From NCBI GenBank assembly GCA_012514415.1, contig JAAZAH010000010.1:1-20317 (forward strand): a DNA stretch of 20,317 nucleotides, given 5' to 3'. How positions within the stretch are numbered: position 1 is the first letter of the stretch; each line of letters starts with the position of its first letter. The stretch comes from Sandaracinaceae bacterium (lineage in GTDB: Bacteria; Myxococcota_A; Polyangia; Polyangiales; Houyiibacteriaceae). This document shows, piece by piece, positions 8,006-15,411 of the stretch. The position numbers were made by a program, and so were the translations under genes. The notes below the pieces were generated by a model that did not search any database, was not told the DNA's origin, and was given only the letters and a program-made list of their open reading frames with translations.

Positions 8006-9499
8006 TCAGCGGTTGAGCATCGTGATTGCATTCTGGAGCGGCTCTCGAAGGCAGCCGATACAATCCCGATTTCGTCGCGGACCGCAGCCCGTCGTGGGGG
8101 TCGCCTCAAGTCGAAGCAGCGCCGGAAGGGCACGCGGGTCTCCCGCTTCGGCGATCTTCCCGATCGACTCGGTCATCAGCTTACAGCCCTTCCCTCGGTT
8201 GAGCTCGAGCTCGGCCACAGCGAGGAGATAAGGCGGTATCTGCGCGGGATCTTCATACGATGTGACGAGCTCGGCGGCTGCGCGCCTGAGCTGACGATCG
8301 TCTTCGGCGAGCACCATATGGAGCGCCTCTTTCAGCCCGTCCGGAAGGTCGCTCTCCTCGACGACGAAACGCGGGGAGTCCGGTTTGGGAGGGGAAAAGA
8401 GGTAATAGCCGCCGAGCACTCCGAGCATCACTCCAAGAAGTGTTGCGCCTAAGACCACGTAGACGAGGCTTCGCTTCGCACGTCCCCCTTGAGCGAGCAC
8501 GGGAGGAAGCTCGGAGGCCATCTCCGCCATACTGATGCGCGCGAGAGTGAAGGGGAGCGGGGTTGGATCGCCGGCGCGAGAATATCGAATTTGAAGCTGC
8601 GCCAGCGTGTCGCGGACGTAGGTCGACGACTCTGGGCGCGCGTTCGCGGTCGAGGCGAGCAGGGCGTGGATGAGCTCGGCGAATTCCTCGGGGACCTCTT
8701 CGTCGACAAACTCGCGAAAGTCGGGGAGAGGCTCGCCGCTGATCTGCTTTGTGAGGATTTCGCTGAGCTCGCCCTCGAAAAGGGCCTTGCCGGTAATCAT
8801 TTCCCAGAGCACGACGCCGAGCGAATAGAGATCGGTGCGGAAATCGACCTTCTCGCCGAGCGCCTGTTCGGGCGACATATAGCCGGGGGTTCCGACGATC
8901 ATGCCCACTTTGGTGAGCACAGCTGCGCCGGGCGATGAGTGTCCATCCTCGTTGACGACGCGTGCGATGCCGAAATCGAGCACCTTCACAAGATCGCCGC
9001 CGTCTTCTTGAGCGACGAGCATCACATTGTCGGGTTTGAGGTCCCGATGGATGATTCCTTCGCTATGTGCGGCGACGAGGGCGTCGGCGATCTGGAGCGC
9101 GATGGTGAGCACGCGCCGAAAGGGGAGGGGCCCGGCTTCGAGAAGATCCGTGAGCGCGTGTCCCGGAACTCTCTCCATCACAAGATAAGCCGCTCCATCG
9201 TCGAGTGAACCGAAATCGAGCGCGCTTGCGATGTTCGGATGCCGGACTTTGGCTGTGGCCATCGCCTCGCGCGCAAATCGTGCGCGCACGCCGCCGTTTC
9301 CGGCGAACTCTGGCAGGATGACCTTGAGCGCGACGGTGTGTCCCAAGGTTAGATGTTCTGCTTCATAGACGGCACCCATCCCGCCCTCCGCGATGAGGCG
9401 GATGATGCGATAGCGTCCATCGATGGTCTTCCCGATGCGAGATTCGACGGTGACGTCCATGGAAGCGTTCGAAGGAGGATCGTGAGTCGGAGCGCTCAT
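8006..9499 (-). CDS. Transmembrane Ser/Thr protein kinase (PknB-like) with Cys-containing outer domain
   Basis: 497 residues. A complete Hanks-type kinase domain covers about 30-305: glycine loop AEGGMGAVY (Gly39-Gly42), VALK with Lys59, HRDLKPDN (151-158), DFG (175-177) and GTPGYMSPEQ (203-212), so it should be active. A juxtamembrane linker leads to one membrane helix at about 345-368 (LVYVVLGATLLGVMLG). The remaining 130 residues would lie outside the cytoplasm; they look helical and repeat-like (EALHMVLAEDDRQLRRAAAE, PRALPALLRLEATP) and hold four cysteines (439, 472, 480, 483), the last three in CGPRRNRDCIGC. No PASTA repeats are present. The ATG at 9499 lacks a clear ribosome site; Met14 is an alternative. 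It is divergent from a putative outer-membrane barrel gene 183 bp away and could sense envelope state (inference). Confidence 0.94.
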   Translation of the reverse strand: MSAPTHDPPSNASMDVTVESRIGKTIDGRYRIIRLIAEGGMGAVYEAEHLTLGHTVALKVILPEFAGNGGVRARFAREAMATAKVRHPNIASALDFGSLDDGAAYLVMERVPGHALTDLLEAGPLPFRRVLTIALQIADALVAAHSEGIIHRDLKPDNVMLVAQEDGGDLVKVLDFGIARVVNEDGHSSPGAAVLTKVGMIVGTPGYMSPEQALGEKVDFRTDLYSLGVVLWEMITGKALFEGELSEILTKQISGEPLPDFREFVDEEVPEEFAELIHALLASTANARPESSTYVRDTLAQLQIRYSRAGDPTPLPFTLARISMAEMASELPPVLAQGGRAKRSLVYVVLGATLLGVMLGVLGGYYLFSPPKPDSPRFVVEESDLPDGLKEALHMVLAEDDRQLRRAAAELVTSYEDPAQIPPYLLAVAELELNRGKGCKLMTESIGKIAEAGDPRALPALLRLEATPTTGCGPRRNRDCIGCLREPLQNAITMLNR

Positions 9500-9565
9500 G
9501 GTCTTTTTCGAGAGTAGCAGGAAAAAAGCAGAGGTTAATGCTTCGATAAGATTGTCCCGTCTTTT

Positions 9566-9591
9566 GCGTCACCTTTGCACACGAGGTGCGC
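9566..9591. promoter_or_regulatory. Inverted repeat in the divergent kinase/barrel intergenic region
   Basis: GCG-T-CACCT and AGGTG-CGC pair with one bulged base around a nine-base loop (9575-9583). It lies in the 183-bp gap between the divergent kinase and barrel genes, where an operator or leader hairpin would be expected. The rest of the gap has no promoter that I can assign with confidence. Confidence 0.3.
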
Positions 9592-9682
9592 CGAGTAATG
9601 GCTAGAGTCGGGTCTGAGCATCGGCGTGCCTGCTCAAGACGTGGGCTCGCTGTGCCGTTCGAAGCGGGATGGGGGCGCGAGT

Positions 9683-10798
9683 GTGAAGCGTATGAAAAGA
9701 TGGCGATCTTGGATCTTTTTCGCGATCGCGGTCGGAGCGGCCGGTGTGCTCCCGTCCCCCACCTCGGCCCAAATGGAGCGCCGCCCGAACCTCGATCCTT
9801 TCCGTCCAACCGCAGAGCCCGAGGGATTCCTCACGCTCCCGAGCGCGATCGTTCCCGGCCACCTCTTCGGTGGTGGAGCGATCTTTTTCGATTACACGCA
9901 CCGAATCCTTGAGACGATCGAGCCCGGTGTCGTCAACCGAAGGATCGATCATCGGACGGCGATGCGGCTCGCGGGCATCCTCGGGCTCGGTCGATTCACC
10001 GCGCTCCATCTGGACCTCCCCTTCATTCTCCAGAGCGCAGGCCCTTCTGTCGGCTCGGGCGATCCGGACCTTCCCGTCCGGGCGGCCTCTGTCGCGGATC
10101 CCCGCATCGGAGTGCGGATGCGCGCAGCCGGGGCGCGTCCCGATTTTATGGGGCACTATCCTAAGGGCTTTGGTCTCGCTTTCGAGCTCGGCGGGACGCT
10201 CCCGATTGGCGATCAGAAAGCATTCGCAGGCGAAGGGCAAGTCACCGTCGATGCGCGAGCGCACCTCGACTACTTCTTCGCCGAAGGCGCAGGGCTCAGC
10301 GTCTCGCTCGGATGGCTGATTCGGCCCTATCCGCGCTTCATCCTCGATGAGCGTTTCCGCGACGCCCTGCTCTTCGGGGTGGGGATGCGGCTGCCTCTGC
10401 CGATGCTTCCGGCGCTCGCGGTTCGGCTCGAGGTGCGGGGGATGAGCGGTTTCGATGGCGTGCTTTCGACGCCGGTCGAGGGCGAGATTGGTTTTAGCTA
10501 TGCGCTCGGCCCCGTCACGCTCCTCGCATTCTTTGGGACGGGGTTCACGGACGGAGCAGGAGCTCCGCTCGCGCGCGCCATCCTCGGCGTCCTCGTTTCA
10601 AGGCGCGCGAAGCGGCCCGAAGAATCCCGAGGCCTCGAGCCCCTTGACGCAAGCGAGCGTGTCTCTGAAGATGCCAGCGCGGCTTCGCGCTCCGATGAAG
10701 CTGCCCCAAGCGCCCCACCTGGAGAGACGGCGGGCGGTGAGCGCCTGCCCTTATCCCCCGGGCCTCCCGCCAACGACCAATGGATCGACTACGATTAA
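9683..10798 (+). CDS. Putative outer-membrane beta-barrel protein
   Basis: The GTG at 9683 follows a G-rich stretch ending GGGGG, with the ATG at 9692 as alternative; the longer frame from 9626 adds residues that do not suit a signal peptide. A Sec signal peptide is clear: basic KRMKRWR, hydrophobic IFFAIAVGAAGV, and cleavage after PTSA (about residue 29) before QMERR. The mature part is rich in Gly and alternating aromatic/hydrophobic strands (GHLFGGGAIFFDYTHR, ALHLDLPFIL, GFGLAFELGGTLPIGD, VTVDARAHLDYFFA, GLSVSLGWLI), like the barrel half of Myxococcota OmpA-type proteins. There is no C-terminal OmpA peptidoglycan-binding domain; instead there is a Ser/Ala/Glu/Pro-rich tail of about 70 residues ending WIDYD. 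Its stop overlaps the next start (TAATG), so translation is probably coupled. Function unknown. Confidence 0.8.
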   Translation: MKRMKRWRSWIFFAIAVGAAGVLPSPTSAQMERRPNLDPFRPTAEPEGFLTLPSAIVPGHLFGGGAIFFDYTHRILETIEPGVVNRRIDHRTAMRLAGILGLGRFTALHLDLPFILQSAGPSVGSGDPDLPVRAASVADPRIGVRMRAAGARPDFMGHYPKGFGLAFELGGTLPIGDQKAFAGEGQVTVDARAHLDYFFAEGAGLSVSLGWLIRPYPRFILDERFRDALLFGVGMRLPLPMLPALAVRLEVRGMSGFDGVLSTPVEGEIGFSYALGPVTLLAFFGTGFTDGAGAPLARAILGVLVSRRAKRPEESRGLEPLDASERVSEDASAASRSDEAAPSAPPGETAGGERLPLSPGPPANDQWIDYD

Positions 10799-11454
10799 TG
10801 CGCAAAGCCTCGGCGCGCTTCGTCCTTCCCGCGCTCATTTTCATCGGATTCGTGGCGAGCGCCTCGTGCACTCCGCTTGGCGATCCCGCCCTGCCGACGG
10901 ACGGATTCTTCGATGACTTTGAGCGCGATTCTCTTGGCGAGGCGTATCGCACGACGGGGCCGCTTCGCCTCTATCGCATCGAAGACGGAGAGTTGCGTGT
11001 CGAGGGGGCGAAGAATCGGCCGCTCTGGCTTGCGCGGAAATTGCCACGCGATGTTCGAGTCGAGTTCACGGCGAGGAGCGAGAGCCCTTCGGGCGATATC
11101 AAGGTCGAGCTCTTCGGTGACGGCGTCTCGAAGGCGACGAGCACGAGCTATACTGCTTCGGGCTACGTGATCATCTTCGGCGGGTGGAACAATACCGTGA
11201 ACACCATTGCGCGAATGGATGAGCACGGAAGCGACCGCGTGATCGGAAAAGCGAAGCGCGTAGAGCGTGGAAAAAATTACAGGTTTTTAATCGAACGCCG
11301 TGGTAATCTTTTGACGGTGGCGATCGACGGCGAAGAGATCATGCGCCTTGAGGATCCGAATCCCCTTTACGGACGCGGGCACGATCATTTCGCGTTTAAT
11401 AACTGGAATTCGCGGCTCGCCTTCGACGATCTCCGCATCACCCCACTTCGATGA
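10798..11454 (+). CDS. Putative lipoprotein with concanavalin A-like (DUF1080/LamG-type) domain
   Basis: 218 residues from the ATG at 10798, which overlaps the preceding stop by one base; an earlier in-frame Met lies inside the barrel gene and spoils the signal peptide. The N-terminus MRKASARFVLPALIFIGF precedes VASAS-Cys24, a lipobox-like site with Ser rather than Leu/Val at -3, so outer-membrane or periplasmic lipidation is likely but not certain. The rest has the signature of the lectin-like jelly-roll fold: FFDDFERDSLGEAYRTTG at the start, ELRVEG, paired WLARKLPRDVRVEFTA strands, YRFLIERRGNLLTVAIDGEE near the end, and the closing FDDLRITPL. This fold binds carbohydrate in some families and is a glycosidase-like domain in others; no catalytic residue can be assigned. 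Its stop overlaps the next start (ATGA). Confidence 0.83.
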   Translation: MRKASARFVLPALIFIGFVASASCTPLGDPALPTDGFFDDFERDSLGEAYRTTGPLRLYRIEDGELRVEGAKNRPLWLARKLPRDVRVEFTARSESPSGDIKVELFGDGVSKATSTSYTASGYVIIFGGWNNTVNTIARMDEHGSDRVIGKAKRVERGKNYRFLIERRGNLLTVAIDGEEIMRLEDPNPLYGRGHDHFAFNNWNSRLAFDDLRITPLR

Positions 11455-12251
11455 AAAACCTCCCCCCAAAAAAGAGCCAGATCGAGGCGATCGAGGCGCT
11501 TGAGAAGGCGCTGGATCGATTGAAGCTCGCTTACGAGAAATATTTTCGTGGGATTGAGCGGCGCCCGCCCGTGCATGAGAGGGCGGCGCTGGAGCGCGAG
11601 GTGCGCGAGTTTTTCCGTTCGCCGCCTCGAAGCGCTGCGGCGCGTTTCCGATTTAGCAATTTTCGTCAGCGCATGACAGCGCTCGAGACCTATTGGAACC
11701 GCGTGATGCGGCAGATCGAAGAGGGGACGTACGAGCGCGACGTCCGCCGGGCGAGAGCGCGCCTCGGTGAGAGCCGCCCGGAGCGCCGAAAGGAGACCTC
11801 GGCCATCGAGCTCGATCTCGATCTGGAGCTCGACTTCGATATGGAGGAGCTTTTCGAGGATGCGAGTAAGAGCCTCGAGGCGCTATTTGAGGAAAGTCCC
11901 CCGGCGCCGCCGAAGCCTGCGTCTGGGCGTGCCGGCGCGCCGCCTCCGGTGCCGTCTTCGAATCGAACGGCTCGAAAGTCGTCACCTTCGCTTCATGTCG
12001 CGCCTCCACCGCCGCCCATTTCCGCTTCGAGGGCGGCTGTGGCCCCGCCGACACCTACGCCGCCGAGGACGAAAGGCTCCGGAACACGAGCTATTCCTCC
12101 CGCTCCTCCTGCGCCTCCTGCGCCTCGCGGGACTGCCGCTCCTCCGCCTCCGCCTGTTCCTGCTGCTGCGGTTCGTCCTGCTCGAGCGGCGCCGCCTGCT
12201 CCTCCGGCTTCTCCAGCTGCGGCTGCGCCTCCCAAGGCGAAAGAGGGCTGA
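11451..12251 (+). CDS. MXAN_5187-type domain protein with acidic segment and Pro/Ala-rich tail
   Basis: 266 residues; the ATG overlaps the previous stop as ATGA. Residues about 10-104 are helical, with LKLAYEKYFRGIERRPP, ERAALEREVREF, AARFRFSNFRQRM and RVMRQIEEGTYERDVRRAR. I recognise this as the domain found at the C-terminus of M. xanthus MXAN_5187 and relatives; here it is N-terminal. An acidic block follows (about 119-149, LDLDLELDFDMEELFED), then more than 110 residues of Pro/Ala/Ser-rich sequence with poly-Pro runs. There is no signal peptide, so it is cytosolic unless anchored by partners. The last 161 bases run antisense to the 3' end of hflX, and codons there shift to NNT (CCT, GCT), unlike the rest of the gene. 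Molecular role unknown; Pro-rich tails often bind partner proteins. Confidence 0.82.
   Translation: MKNLPPKKSQIEAIEALEKALDRLKLAYEKYFRGIERRPPVHERAALEREVREFFRSPPRSAAARFRFSNFRQRMTALETYWNRVMRQIEEGTYERDVRRARARLGESRPERRKETSAIELDLDLELDFDMEELFEDASKSLEALFEESPPAPPKPASGRAGAPPPVPSSNRTARKSSPSLHVAPPPPPISASRAAVAPPTPTPPRTKGSGTRAIPPAPPAPPAPRGTAAPPPPPVPAAAVRPARAAPPAPPASPAAAAPPKAKEG
12091..12251. other. 161-bp tail-to-tail antisense overlap of two coding regions
   Basis: The plus-strand MXAN_5187-domain gene stops at 12249-12251 and the minus-strand hflX stops at 12091-12093, so their last roughly 53 codons share the same DNA. Both tails are low complexity: Pro/Ala on the plus strand, Gln/Glu/Ala on the minus strand. 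In this phase the plus third base faces the minus second base, so plus NNT corresponds to minus Gln/Glu and plus NNG to minus Ala. The DNA is a GCT/CCT/GCG-type near-repeat. Confidence 0.85.
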
Positions 12252-13890
12252 GCGAACGACTCGGCCGCAGAATCTTTTCGATGCGCTCGAGAAGGACATC
12301 GAGCGAGCTGCGATCGAGCGCGCTTATCGCCACGCCATCGTGCTCATAGGCGAGGCGCGCTGCTTCGACGCTTGGGATGAGGTCGCTCTTATTGAGCACT
12401 ATGAGGCGGGGAATCTCATTCAGTTCGAGGTCGTCGATGAGCTTTTCCGTGGTGCGGAGATGCGTTTCGAGCGATGGATCGGAGGCATCGAGAACCAAAA
12501 GGAGGAGATCGGCTTCGGCCGCTTCCTCGAAGGTTGCGCGGAATGCGGCGAATAGTTCGCGGGGAAGATCGCGGATGAAACCGACGGTATCCGAGAAAAT
12601 GATCTCGAGCCCCGATGGGAGCCGCCGCCGCCTCGAACGGGTATCGAGCGTCGCAAAGAGCTTATCCTCGGCGAGGACATCGCTCGCCGTCAGCGCGTTG
12701 AGGAGCGTACTCTTTCCAGCGTTCGTATAGCCGATGATCGAGACGAGCGGCAGATCGCTTCGCTCACGCTGAGCCCGCCGCTGCTTTCGCTGTCGCGAAA
12801 GTTCTTTGAGCTGTTTTTCGAGACGATGGATGCGCTCACGCGCGCGGCGACGTCCAATCTCGAGCTTCGTCTCACCGGGACCGCGGCCTCCGATCCCACC
12901 GGCGAGGCGAGAGAGCGAATCATCGCTCTGCGCCAGCCGCGGGAGGAGGTATTTCATCTGCGCGAGCTCGACTTGGAGCTTCCCGTCGCGGCTTTCGGCG
13001 CGCTGGGCGAAAATATCGAGGATGAGCTGTGTGCGGTCGAGAATCCGGAGCTCAGTCGCGCGAGCGATACCGGCCGCTTGTGCTGGGGTGAGATTTCCAT
13101 CGAAGAGCAAAATATCCGCGTCGAGCCGCATCGCTTCGATGACGAGCTCATCGAGCTTTCCCCGCCCGAGCAAAGTCTTGGGATCGACGCGATCGCGAAT
13201 CTGTCGGAGCCTTCCGACGATCTGAAGACCCGCTGTGCGGGCGAGCTCCTCAAGCTCCCGAAGACGCTCATCGGCCTCGAGCGCGTCGCGGCGGGCGATC
13301 GCTTGGACGATCATCGCGCGCTCGGCGGTCGAGACTCGAAGGCGCGCGCTTCTTTGACGGGCGAATTCCTGCTCGAGCCCTTCGATGAGCTTTGCGGGAT
13401 TTTCATCGAGCTGCGCGTAAGGAATCGGTCCGTAAGTCCGCGTCGAAGGCTCATTCGAGCCGTCGGGGACCGGCACATTATGTCCGTAATAGACCGAGAG
13501 CGCGCGCTCCCTTCCGGGCTGGAGGCAGATTGCGACGATGAGATCGAGGCGGAGCTTCGAGAGGTCGACGAGATCGTCTTGGGTGAGCGGCTCGTCGTAG
13601 AGGTGCGTATGGATGAGGCGGAGCCCACGCAGCCGGCCATCACCCGCGCGCATCCGCCCGACGTCGGGGAGATCGAGCTTCGAAGCATCGCCGCCGACGA
13701 CGAAATGCACCTTCCCCGCACGATCGACGAGGACGCCGCATTGCCTCCCACTGTGGTGGCTGAAATGAACGAGCGCGCGCGTGAGCTCTGGGGTAGTGAG
13801 CACATCGAGTGGGACGCGCTTCTGATAGAGCGCTTCGAGCGCGCGGAGCTCGCTCGTGCGGATGCCTGTGAGGTTGCCGTAGACCTTCAA
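12091..13890 (-). CDS. hflX: GTPase HflX (long form, extended C-terminal tail)
   Basis: Ribosome-associated GTPase; HflX splits stalled 70S ribosomes under heat and antibiotic stress in several bacteria. I choose the TTG at 13890, one base after the xth stop, because KVYGNLTGIRTSELRALEALYQKR is how long HflX proteins begin; the ATG at 13983 would add 31 residues that are antisense-free but out of frame within xth. That gives 599 residues. An N-terminal extension of about 190 residues typical of long HflX (LRLIHTHLYDEPLTQDDL) precedes the HflX N-domain with LLGRGKLDEL and GGIGGRGPGETKLE. GTPase motifs: GYTNAGKS (387-394), DTVGF (434-438), NKSD (500-503) and SAL (523-525). The core ends near residue 543; the remaining 56 residues are Gln/Glu/Ala-rich and nearly coincide with the antisense overlap. 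It is the last gene of a yggS-alkB-xth-hflX run. Confidence 0.96.
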   Translation of the reverse strand: MKVYGNLTGIRTSELRALEALYQKRVPLDVLTTPELTRALVHFSHHSGRQCGVLVDRAGKVHFVVGGDASKLDLPDVGRMRAGDGRLRGLRLIHTHLYDEPLTQDDLVDLSKLRLDLIVAICLQPGRERALSVYYGHNVPVPDGSNEPSTRTYGPIPYAQLDENPAKLIEGLEQEFARQRSARLRVSTAERAMIVQAIARRDALEADERLRELEELARTAGLQIVGRLRQIRDRVDPKTLLGRGKLDELVIEAMRLDADILLFDGNLTPAQAAGIARATELRILDRTQLILDIFAQRAESRDGKLQVELAQMKYLLPRLAQSDDSLSRLAGGIGGRGPGETKLEIGRRRARERIHRLEKQLKELSRQRKQRRAQRERSDLPLVSIIGYTNAGKSTLLNALTASDVLAEDKLFATLDTRSRRRRLPSGLEIIFSDTVGFIRDLPRELFAAFRATFEEAAEADLLLLVLDASDPSLETHLRTTEKLIDDLELNEIPRLIVLNKSDLIPSVEAARLAYEHDGVAISALDRSSLDVLLERIEKILRPSRSLSPLSPWEAQPQLEKPEEQAAPLEQDEPQQQEQAEAEERQSREAQEAQEEREE

Positions 13891-13891
13891 A

Positions 13892-14695
13892 TTACCGACC
13901 GATAATGGCGACGTCGACGTCCACCGAGATGGGGCAGTGATCGCTTCCCATGATGTCGGGGTGGATGCCGGCTGCGCGGACAAAGGGAAGGGCTCCGCTC
14001 GAGGCGAGGATATAGTCGATCCGCCAACCTACATTGCGTTCACGCACGCCAAAACGCTGGCTCCACCACGTATAGTGGCCCTCGGCGTCACCGTGGAAAT
14101 GACGGAACGTGTCGATCCAACCCGCGCGAATCCAGCGATCGAATTCTTCTCGCTCCTCGGGCAAAAAGCCGCTCGTCTTTACATTCGCCTTGGGGCGAGC
14201 GAGGTCGATCTCGCGATGGGCGGTATTGAAATCGCCAGCGATCAAGATGGGTCTTCCAGCCTGTTTCTCGCTCTCGAGTCGATCGAAAAGCGCACGGTAA
14301 AAATCCAGTTTATACGGGACGCGATCGTTTGAGCGGTTTTTTCCGCTCCCATTCGGAAAATAGCAATTTACGAAGAGAAGATCGCCATACTCCGCGATCT
14401 GAAGGCGGCCTTCGCAATCAAACCGATCTTCGCCGAGTGAGGTCTCAATTGTATCAAATGGGATGCGAGAATAGAGGCCGACACCGCTATACCCACCGCG
14501 CTCGGCCGAGACGAAGTGGGTGTGGAAGCCCGATGGCGAGCGGAGTGCCTCCGGAACCTGCGCCTCGTGGGCGCGAGTCTCTTGGAGGGCGACAATGTCG
14601 CCGGCTCGGGTAAAGAGGAAATCGTCGAAGCCTTTTTTAGCCGCGGAGCGGATGCCGTTCACGTTCCAGCTGTGAATCCGAATCGTCGCACTCAT
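13892..14695 (-). CDS. xth: Exodeoxyribonuclease III / AP endonuclease
   Basis: 267 residues from the ATG at 14695 (MSATIRIHSWNVNGIRSA); the frame is open further upstream, but there it runs antisense-like through alkB and is not coding. Family motifs are intact: Asn11 in NVNGIR, metal-binding Glu39 in LQETR, Tyr112 in NCYFPNG, GDFN (154-157), RIDY (225-228) and the Asp252-His253 pair in GSDHCPI. The enzyme nicks DNA 5' of abasic sites and removes 3' blocking groups in base excision repair. It lies 32 bp after alkB and one base before the TTG of hflX, so all three are likely cotranscribed. Product lesions handled by AlkB and AP sites arising from alkylation make this pairing sensible. Confidence 0.97.
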   Translation of the reverse strand: MSATIRIHSWNVNGIRSAAKKGFDDFLFTRAGDIVALQETRAHEAQVPEALRSPSGFHTHFVSAERGGYSGVGLYSRIPFDTIETSLGEDRFDCEGRLQIAEYGDLLFVNCYFPNGSGKNRSNDRVPYKLDFYRALFDRLESEKQAGRPILIAGDFNTAHREIDLARPKANVKTSGFLPEEREEFDRWIRAGWIDTFRHFHGDAEGHYTWWSQRFGVRERNVGWRIDYILASSGALPFVRAAGIHPDIMGSDHCPISVDVDVAIIGR

Positions 14696-14727
14696 CGAAG
14701 CGTCTTTAGTGGGTAGGTGCCGCGCGC

Positions 14728-15384
14728 TCAAGCCGGGGGCACTGCGCGTCGAAAGCTGAGGTTGATGCGGCGCGCCCCCAAGACGCGATGTTCTGCGTAC
14801 CGAAGCTTCATCACGCCGTGAAAGCGCATGCGATCGGGGCCACCAAAAACGATCACGTCTCCGTGTTCGACCGCGATCCTTTGAGCCGGCGCGCGGCGAT
14901 GAAAGCCTCCAAAGAGGATATGGGCTGGAATGCCGAGCGAGACGGAAACGATGGGCGCCTCCCAATCGCCTTCGTCGAGATCCTGATGAAGCGAGAGACC
15001 GGTCCCCGGCCGGTAATGGTTGATGAGGCAGGTATCGGGAGTGAAAGCGCGAAAACCCGCTTCGGAAGCGGCGAGGATGGCGAGCTCGCGGAGCTCTGTG
15101 GGCATCGGCGGCCATGACTTCCCGGTCGCCGGATCGACCTGCGAATAGCGATATCCTTTGGAGTCCGAGATCCACCCGAGGTCCCCGCAGCTTGTGAGCG
15201 CCACGCCCATCTTCTTACCCGAAGGAGTGCGCATGAAGCGGAAGGGTGAGCGCGCGACGACCTCGGGAAGCGCTGCAAGGATCTCTTCCTCGAACCGAAG
15301 GGCGAAACCGCGGAGAAGCACCGCGCCCTCACTCAGCTGAACGCGTCCCGGGGAAAAGGTGGAATCGAAGAGAGGGAGGCTCAT
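14728..15384 (-). CDS. alkB: Alkylated DNA repair dioxygenase AlkB
   Basis: Fe(II)/2-oxoglutarate dioxygenase that oxidatively removes methyl groups from 1-methyladenine and 3-methylcytosine in DNA and RNA. The 218 residues are two more than E. coli AlkB, and every key residue lines up with an offset of two: iron ligands His133, Asp135 (SLHQDLDEGD) and His189 (MRFHGV), and 2-oxoglutarate-binding Arg206 and Arg212 in RINLSFR. The substrate-side aromatic residues Trp71 and Tyr78/Tyr80 (GWISDSKGYRYS) are also present, and NHYRPGTGL matches the family. The start MSLPLFD is 27 bp after the yggS stop, with only a weak ribosome site. It sits between yggS and xth. No Ada-like regulator is nearby. Confidence 0.97.
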   Translation of the reverse strand: MSLPLFDSTFSPGRVQLSEGAVLLRGFALRFEEEILAALPEVVARSPFRFMRTPSGKKMGVALTSCGDLGWISDSKGYRYSQVDPATGKSWPPMPTELRELAILAASEAGFRAFTPDTCLINHYRPGTGLSLHQDLDEGDWEAPIVSVSLGIPAHILFGGFHRRAPAQRIAVEHGDVIVFGGPDRMRFHGVMKLRYAEHRVLGARRINLSFRRAVPPA

Positions 15385-15411
15385 CGGGAAAACCCCGTCG
15401 GCATCGCTCGC

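Noticed and set aside
11990..12240. Short-repeat region considered as a CRISPR or VNTR
   Set aside because: Repeats are 3-9 bases, imperfect and coding for Pro/Ala; there is no repeat-spacer pattern.
12826..13905. 359-residue plus-strand frame across hflX
   Set aside because: Antisense shadow of hflX; no recognisable domain or ribosome site.
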